Shown here: in pieces, positions 1 to 5,223 of the stretch
Numbering within the stretch: the stretch's first letter is position 1
Layout of the letters: each line of letters starts with the position of its first letter
Assembly (NCBI GenBank): GCA_018400355.1
Contig: JAGYMV010000043.1
Location: forward strand, 1 to 6,555
Origin: Wenzhouxiangella sp.
Lineage (GTDB): Bacteria > Pseudomonadota > Gammaproteobacteria > Xanthomonadales > Wenzhouxiangellaceae
Reading direction: 5' to 3'
DNA: 6,555 bases
Made by a program: the position numbers and the translations under genes
The notes under the pieces: generated by a model
Told to the model about the DNA's origin: nothing
Database searches by the model: none
Seen by the model: the letters and a program-made list of their open reading frames with translations, nothing else

Positions 1-900
1 GTGGATACCGACACCGAGATTGCGCTGATTGAACGGCCACCATGGCCGAATGAAGCGCCTGCACCAAAACAAAAGGCGCCCGATACATTGGGCAGCCTAT
101 TGGTCGTGGAAGACAACGAAGACCTCAGAGACCATTTGGCCAGCCTGCTGGCCCCTCAATGGGTGATACACACCGCGACCGACGGCCTTGATGCGCTCGA
201 TTCTCTGAAAGCCCACGACGTTGATGTGATTTTAAGTGACATCATGATGCCGAGGCTTGATGGCTTGGCGCTACTCGAGAAGGTCAGAGACGATCTCAGC
301 ACCAGTCACATTCCATTTCTCTTTCTCACCGCCAGAAGTGATGATGAGACCGAACTCAAAAGCCTGATGCTGGCAGCCGATGATTTTCTCAGAAAGCCAT
401 TTGACTCAAAGGTGCTGGAACTCAAGCTTAAAAATCTTTCAATGAATCGCCAGCGCCTGCAAGCCTACCTGGATCAGATGCCGCCAAAGGTGAGCGCGCC
501 ACCGACAGATGGCACACCCGAGCCTCAAATCGGTTCTGAACAGACGTTGAGCAAACAAGACCTGAGCCCTCGCGACCACCGCTTCTTGGAACGCCTGACT
601 GCCTGGATGGAGACCCACTACAGCAACCCTGAATTAACCGTGGCGAATCTGGCCCAAGCCATGGCAGTCGATGAGCGGACCTTGCAACGCAAAACCCGCG
701 CCCTGTTTGGTCACACCCCAGCCTACTTCATCAATGAGTACCGCATACGTCGAGCCTGTGAAGCGCTGGCCGACCCGGCCTTGGAAATTCAAGAAGTGGC
801 CTACCAAACGGGCTACAACAACCCACGCTACTTTTCTCGTGTGTTCACCAAACACCGCGGTCAATCCCCAACCCAATGGCGCAAAAACCACCCAAAATGA
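1..900 (+). CDS. Receiver (REC) plus AraC-type DNA-binding protein; probable C-terminus of a hybrid sensor kinase (5' partial)
   Basis: A phospho-acceptor receiver domain is followed by an AraC/XylS-type DNA-binding domain, so this part of the protein should turn a phosphorylation signal into transcriptional control. In window numbering, the receiver spans about residues 32-148. It has the acidic pair E37/D38, the phospho-acceptor D80 in ILSDIMMP, the switch threonine T110 and the conserved lysine K132 in RKPF. A Pro/Gln-rich linker (about 158-190) leads to two helix-turn-helix units, about 212-237 (LTVANLAQAMAVDERTLQRK) and 261-294, ending in the family signature GYNNPRYFSRVF then GQSP. The stop is TGA at 898-900. 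The frame is open at base 1 and the GTG there has no visible upstream context. In families with this REC-AraC order the receiver often follows a histidine kinase core, so the true gene is probably much longer; a stand-alone regulator with an N-terminal tail is the alternative. Its targets cannot be read from the sequence. Confidence 0.9.
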   Translation: MDTDTEIALIERPPWPNEAPAPKQKAPDTLGSLLVVEDNEDLRDHLASLLAPQWVIHTATDGLDALDSLKAHDVDVILSDIMMPRLDGLALLEKVRDDLSTSHIPFLFLTARSDDETELKSLMLAADDFLRKPFDSKVLELKLKNLSMNRQRLQAYLDQMPPKVSAPPTDGTPEPQIGSEQTLSKQDLSPRDHRFLERLTAWMETHYSNPELTVANLAQAMAVDERTLQRKTRALFGHTPAYFINEYRIRRACEALADPALEIQEVAYQTGYNNPRYFSRVFTKHRGQSPTQWRKNHPK

Positions 901-1007
901 GCATTGGTCGCTTGTGTGACCTCTGCTGTCGCCTTAAGACACCTCAAACAATATTCAACCTCGTAACCTTAAGGGTGTTGGGGATCAATTGGCGTTGGCG
1001 CCCAACA

Positions 1008-1058
1008 GGAACTCCGCCACGCATGTGGGTGACAGGCAAGGAGGGGTGGTGGAGTTCC
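1008..1058. repeat. 13-bp inverted repeat with 25-base loop
   Basis: GGAACTCCGCCAC (1008-1020) pairs along its full length with GTGGTGGAGTTCC (1046-1058), with a single G-U pair (1016/1050). The loop is 1021-1045. No T-tract follows the 3' arm, so this is not a standard intrinsic terminator. A competing 4-bp hairpin (1017-1020 with 1025-1028) lies inside the 5' arm. No target-site duplication is evident at its borders. Possible roles are mRNA 3'-end protection for the upstream gene, a REP-like palindrome, or a protein-binding site; the sequence does not decide between them. Confidence 0.6.
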
Positions 1059-1112
1059 GACTTCTAATTCAGCCATTCATGCAACCATTTCGGTGAACAC
1101 ATCAGGCCCGCA

Positions 1113-1142
1113 TTGAGGCCTGGGGCCTGTCTCTGTCATAAT
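1113..1142 (+). promoter_or_regulatory. Candidate sigma-70 promoter
   Basis: TTGAGG (1113-1118) resembles a -35 box, matching the first four positions of TTGACA. CATAAT (1137-1142) matches five of six positions of a -10 box. The spacing is 18 bases. Transcription would begin near 1149. It lies about 220 bases upstream of the hydrolase start, so it could drive either the three-gene operon with a long leader or a short transcript ending at the hairpin near 1265. It overlaps the CAGGCCC/GGGCCTG inverted repeat (1103-1129). This is a motif-only call. Confidence 0.35.
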
Positions 1143-1148
1143 GGGGCC

Positions 1149-1276
1149 GTGTCACCGTCGCATACCCTCGCTTTGCCACCCCCAGCGAAGTCATGGGTTC
1201 GGCGGTGGCACATCCTTACAAACACCGACAAAGCCCTTGGCCTGCCCAACAGCGCTTGTTGTTGGTGGTTTTTCTT
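1149..1276 (+). ncRNA. Candidate small RNA or attenuated leader RNA
   Basis: The stretch is bounded by the candidate promoter ending at 1142 and the terminator-like hairpin at 1246-1265. It could form a 7-bp stem of TGCCACC (1174-1180) with GGTGGCA (1204-1210). Inside that, CCCA (1181-1184) pairs with TGGG (1194-1197), leaving 1198-1203 as a one-sided bulge. The terminator hairpin follows after an unstructured A/C-rich stretch (about 1211-1240) that could serve as a target-pairing region. It matches no RNA family I recognise: no tRNA, SRP RNA, tmRNA or riboswitch core was seen. It might equally be the 5' leader of the hydrolase operon, with termination acting as attenuation. Confidence 0.25.
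1246..1276 (+). terminator. Probable intrinsic terminator
   Basis: CCAACAGC (1246-1253) pairs with GTTGTTGG (1258-1265), giving an 8-bp stem with one G-U pair and a GCTT tetraloop. It is followed by TGG, then five T residues at 1269-1273 and CTT (1274-1276). The stem is only moderately GC-rich and the T-tract starts three bases late, so efficiency may be partial. It lies 88 bases before the hydrolase start codon. It would end either a small RNA, read-through from the regulator gene, or a fraction of the transcripts entering the downstream operon. Confidence 0.5.
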
Positions 1277-1280
1277 GTGG

Positions 1281-1295
1281 CGACAAATTCTGTCG
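1281..1295. promoter_or_regulatory. Short palindrome, possible operator
   Basis: CGACA (1281-1285) and TGTCG (1291-1295) are perfect inverted half-sites around AATTC, 69 bases before the hydrolase start. The size and position suit a dimeric repressor site. The sequence does not match the LexA boxes I know (for example CTG-N8-CAG or GAAC-N7-GTTC), and half-sites this short can arise by chance. Confidence 0.2.
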
Positions 1296-1363
1296 TGATT
1301 GAGTGATACGCTTTGAACCCAGTCAAGCCATTCGCCCCAGCCTGAAAAGACACGAACCAAGCC

Positions 1364-2578
1364 ATGCGCACAACCACTTTTGAATTCACAGGACACAGCG
1401 GAGACCGACTGGCCGCGCGCTTAGACAAACCCGATGGCCCCATTCATGCTGCCGCGTTGTTTGCCCATTGCTTCACCTGTTCAAAAGACCTCAGGGTGGT
1501 GCGGCGCATCGCCGGCCACCTCACCACGTACGGCATCGCTGTGTTGCGCTTTGACTTCACCGGCCTTGGGCACTCTGAGGGCGAGTTTGCCAACACCAAC
1601 TTTTCATCCAATGTGGATGACTTGGTGCTGGCAGCCGAAGCACTCTCCGAATACCTGATGGCGCCACAGTTGATCATTGGTCATTCTTTCGGTGGCACGG
1701 CCGCCATCCAAGCCAGCCCACGCATAGCAAGCATTTCAGCCATGGTCACCATCGGTGCACCAGCCGATCCCGCCCACATCGTCCAGCAGTTTGAGCACGC
1801 CACCGATGATATTGAGACAAAGGGGCAAGCGACGGTCTCTTTGGCCGATCGTTCTTTCACGATCAAAAAACAATTTCTTGAGGACGTTAACGCGCAGAAC
1901 ATCCAAGCCACTTTGGCGGTCTCCCAGATTCCCTATCTCATCCTACACAGCCCAGTCGATGCGATCGTGGGCATTGACCAAGCCAGCCAATTGTTCTTGG
2001 CGGCCAAACACCCCAAATCATTTATCAGCCTAAACCAAGCCGATCATCTACTGACCGAGCCGGCCGATGCGGAGTATGCCGCAGGCCTCATCGGCGCCTG
2101 GGCCACCCGGTACATCGACTTAACCGGTAGCACGGAACCTGCCACCCATGATTCAATCGAGCCCGAGGCCATTTGGGTGTCAGAGTCTGACTCGGGCGGC
2201 TTACGACAAGATGTCTCAGTCGGTGGGCGTCACTCTTTGGTGGCCGATGAACCCACTGCGTTGGGTGGACAAGACACCGGCCCCAACCCGTATGATTTTT
2301 TGTGCGTGGCGCTTGGGGCGTGCACCTCAATGACGATTCGGATGGTGGCCAAACACAAAAAGCTGCCTCTGACCCATGTGGCTGTTGAAGTCAGGCACCA
2401 CAAAAATGAGGAAAAAACCGACGTCTTTGAACGCTTTATTCGTCTAGAAGGTGATCTCAGTGACGACGAACATAAACGTTTGCTGGAAATCGCAGACCGC
2501 TGCCCTGTCCATCGCACTTTACAAAGCAATGCCCTAATCGAGACACGCCCATGGTTGAACCCAGAGACCTCGTCCTAA
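1364..2578 (+). CDS. Bifunctional alpha/beta hydrolase-OsmC family protein
   Basis: Two enzymes are fused in a 404-residue, presumably cytoplasmic protein. Residues about 1-252 form a serine alpha/beta hydrolase with nucleophile S108 in GHSFGG, acid D199 in HSPVD and base H228 in ADHLL. Family hallmarks AHCFTCSKD (34-42) and RFDFTGLGHSEG (62-73) are intact. Residues about 268-400 form an OsmC/Ohr-type domain, which in characterised members reduces organic hydroperoxides through a cysteine pair. Here these are C320 (LGACTSMT) and C380 (DRCPVHRTL), with R289 and E296 in GRHSLVADEP as likely active-site partners. This fusion is a known family of about this length, so both activities are probably functional; the hydrolase substrate is unknown. 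ATG 1364 lacks a strong ribosome binding site, but the protein begins where relatives do. Its 3' end overlaps the nuclease gene by 28 bases, implying one transcript. Naming the family is secure; in vivo substrates are inference. Confidence 0.93.
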   Translation: MRTTTFEFTGHSGDRLAARLDKPDGPIHAAALFAHCFTCSKDLRVVRRIAGHLTTYGIAVLRFDFTGLGHSEGEFANTNFSSNVDDLVLAAEALSEYLMAPQLIIGHSFGGTAAIQASPRIASISAMVTIGAPADPAHIVQQFEHATDDIETKGQATVSLADRSFTIKKQFLEDVNAQNIQATLAVSQIPYLILHSPVDAIVGIDQASQLFLAAKHPKSFISLNQADHLLTEPADAEYAAGLIGAWATRYIDLTGSTEPATHDSIEPEAIWVSESDSGGLRQDVSVGGRHSLVADEPTALGGQDTGPNPYDFLCVALGACTSMTIRMVAKHKKLPLTHVAVEVRHHKNEEKTDVFERFIRLEGDLSDDEHKRLLEIADRCPVHRTLQSNALIETRPWLNPETSS

Positions 2579-5223
2579 CGCCCAGTGCGCGCCTATCGCG
2601 TGCCCTGCAACGCGATTGGGCATTGCAGCACCTTGATGAGGGCATCCATGCTTGGGAAAAGCCAGATATCGCGCCCTTGAGCGTTTGGTTTCGGGCACTA
2701 CAGACAGAAATACTGGTGACCCGCTCGGTCTCTGAACTCCCCATGTCATCGTCTCAGTCGCGCCTGTTGTGGCAAAAAATCATCGAGGCAGATGTCTTGG
2801 TTGGTCAAACCGGCCTGGCCAAGTTGGCAGAAGCCGCCTGGCTTTTGATCCACGAATACGAGCTACCCAAGCCAGACCAATGGCCTGAGGCGCTCTTAAA
2901 TGAAGACCAGCGTGCCTTTAAGCGCTGGGCCAAAGCCTATCAAAGCCATTGCAGGCAGCATCAGCTCACAGACTTTCCCCAATTTTTGGATACGTTGCCC
3001 GAAGGCTGCGCATCGGGTTGGGTGTCTTTGCCTCAGTCCATCACGCTACAAGGTTTCCATCTGGCCCCTGCGCCCCGCTACCGCCGAATTTTTGATGCCA
3101 TGGCCGAAGCGGGTGTTGACATCCGCCACATCGCACCCAATGAGCCCGCCATCAAAAATAAAGTGCGGATGCACTGTTGCCCGAGTACCGATGACGAAGT
3201 GACCCGAGCCGCTCACTGGGCCAAAGACTGGATCCAAGCGAGGCCCAATGAGCGGGTGGCGATTGTCATTCCCAATCTGGGCCAAACATTGAGCCGCGTG
3301 GAAAAAAATCTAAGGGCTGTACTCGACCCACCCGCGTTTTGCCTTGAGCCAGATGCGCCACCGAGCTGGCACATCTCACTGGGCCATCCGCTCAACCAAA
3401 CCCCCATGGTGGCCGATGCGTTGGCCATACTCAAGCTGAACACCCACCGCATGAGCCAACCCGATGCCGCTCGTCTGCTGCGCTCACCTTGGCTTAAAGG
3501 ATGGCCAACCGAAAAAGCATCGCGCCACCGCCTCATTCTCAAACTCAATGACCGGCAACCCCATTGGCTGGATCTCAAAACACTGATCCGATATGCCCGT
3601 GAGGGTGGTTGCTCGCTCTTGGCGAAAGGGCTGACCGCTTGGCAACGGCAGCGGGACAAATCACCCAGCTCAACCGATTCTGAGCATTGGGCTGAACAGT
3701 TTCAGCAAGAACTCTCCGCACTGGGTTTTGGGTTTGGGCGAACCCTCAACAGCATCGAATATCAGACGCTGCAACACTGGCATCGTGTATTGGAAGACCA
3801 CAGTGGCTTGGGGGCTTTGAATGTGCCCGAACAACAGGGCGTCTCGCGACAGGCCGCCTTGACCCAGATCCAGGCCATGGCCAGCGATGTCTTGTTTCGG
3901 GAACAAGACCCCGGCACGCCCATCTCTATTTTGGGGGTTCAAGAGGCCATGGGCTCCGCGTTCGATGCGGCTTGGCTCACTGGCATGGACCATGAAACCT
4001 GGCCCAGTCAGGCACGCCGTGATCCATTGATCCCTGGCATCATGCAAACCGACATCTTAATGAGCACCCCAGAAGGTGCCGTCACTTTGGCCAAGCACCA
4101 ACTCAGTGGCCTACTGTCTATGGCACCCCACATTGAAGCCAGCCACCCGATCGGCGATGAGACGCTGACACTCAAACCAACCCGCCTACTGCAGCAATGG
4201 ATCGAGTGGGAGAACGTCAGCCACACCGAACCGCTACAACCCATGCCGTTTTCACCTGTGGCATTAGAGAAGGTCTGTGATGACACCCAAGGGCCTCAGG
4301 CAGAGGCTGGGCAAACCACTGGTGGCATTCGACTGCTCAATGATCAATCCGCTTGCCCGTTTCGCGCATTTGGCATTCATCGCTTAAAAGCCAAAGAGCA
4401 CCGTGAGCCCAAGCCCGGCATGCCCGCAAAAGACCGTGGCACCCTGGTCCATGATGTGCTGGAGCGCTTTTGGAAAGAAACGCACGATTCAGAGGGCTTG
4501 GCTCAGCTGGACGATCCCGCACTCCAACAGAAGGTCACCGCGCTTGTTGAACAACGACTGGCGGAATATGTGGCCCAATTCCCGAGAGCATTGGATGCTC
4601 AAGGCCAGCACTTAGAAATTCAAAACGTCGTTCCCAAAGTGGTTCGTTGGTTGGCGCTTGAGCGGCACCGTCCAGGTTTTGTCACCGAACACTTGGAAGA
4701 CAAAATGACCTTGTCCATCGGGCCCCTGATTTTAGAAGGCAAACCCGATCGCATTGACCGCCTCGAGACCGGTGAGCGCGTGGTCATTGACTACAAAACC
4801 GGCAAAACCAGTCGCAGCGACTGGAACCCAAGTGTCCGCCTAAAAGACGGTCAACTGCCGGCTTATGCGCTGACCTTAGACCCCCCGCCCAAGGCCATTG
4901 CGTTTGCCAGAGTGGGCAAAGATCAAGCCAAGTTCGATGGCTTTGCCTCGGGCGACACCCAGATTGATGGAATAGAAGCCATCGAAAATTACAGGCGGGC
5001 TCCTTTCAAAGCCATTGATGACTGGCAAGAGCTGCTGGATGCCTGGCGCCAAGGGCTGGAGTCTTTGGCGAGTGAATATCAACAAGGCCAAGCGGCGGTT
5101 GATCCAGTCAAACCCATTGTTTGTCGGTACTGCCATTTGAAAGCGGTTTGCCGCATCGCCGAACGACAGGCCTTCTTTGATTTGGAAGCGGGTGCCGCTC
5201 AAGCAGGTGGCGCCCATGAGTGA
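2551..5223 (+). CDS. AddB-like PD-(D/E)XK nuclease with Fe-S cluster motif (probable DNA repair protein)
   Basis: This 890-residue protein matches the Proteobacterial family of about 900 residues known as probable DNA repair proteins, the likely nuclease subunit of an AddAB/RecBCD-like enzyme. The N-terminal two thirds resembles an inactive helicase fold: LVLTPSARLSRAL (7-19) sits where AddB has a Walker A loop but lacks GxGKT. VAIVIPNL (236-243) and FDAAWLTGMDHETWP (471-485) are further family landmarks. The C-terminal nuclease has H634 in GTLVHDVLE, D733 in GKPDRID, and D747 and K749 in VIDYKTGK, the expected metal-binding and catalytic set. C602 (ACPFRAFG) together with C858, C861 and C867 (C-x2-C-x5-C) form the AddB-type 4Fe-4S staple around the nuclease. 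ATG 2551 is preferred because the next downstream start would remove the first conserved strand; only a weak GAGA precedes it, so translation is probably coupled to the hydrolase gene. It should act on DNA ends with the helicase encoded next. Confidence 0.9.
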   Translation: MVEPRDLVLTPSARLSRALQRDWALQHLDEGIHAWEKPDIAPLSVWFRALQTEILVTRSVSELPMSSSQSRLLWQKIIEADVLVGQTGLAKLAEAAWLLIHEYELPKPDQWPEALLNEDQRAFKRWAKAYQSHCRQHQLTDFPQFLDTLPEGCASGWVSLPQSITLQGFHLAPAPRYRRIFDAMAEAGVDIRHIAPNEPAIKNKVRMHCCPSTDDEVTRAAHWAKDWIQARPNERVAIVIPNLGQTLSRVEKNLRAVLDPPAFCLEPDAPPSWHISLGHPLNQTPMVADALAILKLNTHRMSQPDAARLLRSPWLKGWPTEKASRHRLILKLNDRQPHWLDLKTLIRYAREGGCSLLAKGLTAWQRQRDKSPSSTDSEHWAEQFQQELSALGFGFGRTLNSIEYQTLQHWHRVLEDHSGLGALNVPEQQGVSRQAALTQIQAMASDVLFREQDPGTPISILGVQEAMGSAFDAAWLTGMDHETWPSQARRDPLIPGIMQTDILMSTPEGAVTLAKHQLSGLLSMAPHIEASHPIGDETLTLKPTRLLQQWIEWENVSHTEPLQPMPFSPVALEKVCDDTQGPQAEAGQTTGGIRLLNDQSACPFRAFGIHRLKAKEHREPKPGMPAKDRGTLVHDVLERFWKETHDSEGLAQLDDPALQQKVTALVEQRLAEYVAQFPRALDAQGQHLEIQNVVPKVVRWLALERHRPGFVTEHLEDKMTLSIGPLILEGKPDRIDRLETGERVVIDYKTGKTSRSDWNPSVRLKDGQLPAYALTLDPPPKAIAFARVGKDQAKFDGFASGDTQIDGIEAIENYRRAPFKAIDDWQELLDAWRQGLESLASEYQQGQAAVDPVKPIVCRYCHLKAVCRIAERQAFFDLEAGAAQAGGAHE
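5205..5210 (+). promoter_or_regulatory. Ribosome binding site of the helicase gene
   Basis: AGGTGG lies five bases before ATG 5216, within the last codons of the nuclease gene. It is the clearest Shine-Dalgarno sequence of the three operon genes and fixes the helicase start at 5216, where ATGAGTGA interlocks the new start with the nuclease stop. Confidence 0.65.

Larger units (their letters stand above)
901..1363. other. 463-base intergenic region with several hairpins, no convincing protein gene
   Basis: The gap separates the regulator gene from the hydrolase-nuclease-helicase operon. Short open frames exist on both strands, but none has a good ribosome binding site or recognisable protein content. 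The stretch is rich in inverted repeats. Right after the regulator stop, a 6-bp stem (906-911 with 916-921, loop TTGT) has no T-tract, so it is not a clear terminator. A small hairpin (994-998 with 1002-1006) precedes the larger 1008-1058 stem. CAGGCCC (1103-1109) can pair with GGGCCTG (1123-1129), and 1091-1100 can pair with 1149-1157 with one bulged A. A promoter candidate, a terminator candidate and a palindrome are listed separately. No clear promoter is visible in the last 90 bases before the hydrolase start. Confidence 0.7.

Noticed and set aside
906..921. Terminator for the regulator gene directly after its stop
   Set aside because: A 6-bp stem with a TTGT loop is present, but no T-tract follows.
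876..1067. Small + strand open frame (63 codons) overlapping the end of the regulator gene
   Set aside because: No ribosome binding site, a composition unlike a real protein, and it runs through the 1008-1058 inverted repeat.
1206..1220. Possible sigma-54 promoter: TGGCAC at 1206-1211
   Set aside because: The -24 half is perfect, but the -12 position reads TACA and lacks the essential GC.
1113..1298. Small + strand open frame (61 codons) in the intergenic gap
   Set aside because: Non-ATG start without a ribosome binding site, no recognisable protein content, and it crosses the terminator-like hairpin.
901..1363. tRNA, known riboswitch or SRP-type RNA in the gap
   Set aside because: No T-loop motif, tRNA-like cloverleaf or recognised riboswitch core could be found by eye.
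1136..1396. Minus-strand open frame (86 codons) covering the gap and the hydrolase start
   Set aside because: No family resemblance, no ribosome binding site noticed, and it extends into a well-supported gene on the other strand.
3213..3659. Minus-strand open frame of 148 codons inside the nuclease gene
   Set aside because: Lies entirely within a strongly supported coding frame; its Arg/Ser-rich product is typical of an antisense shadow.
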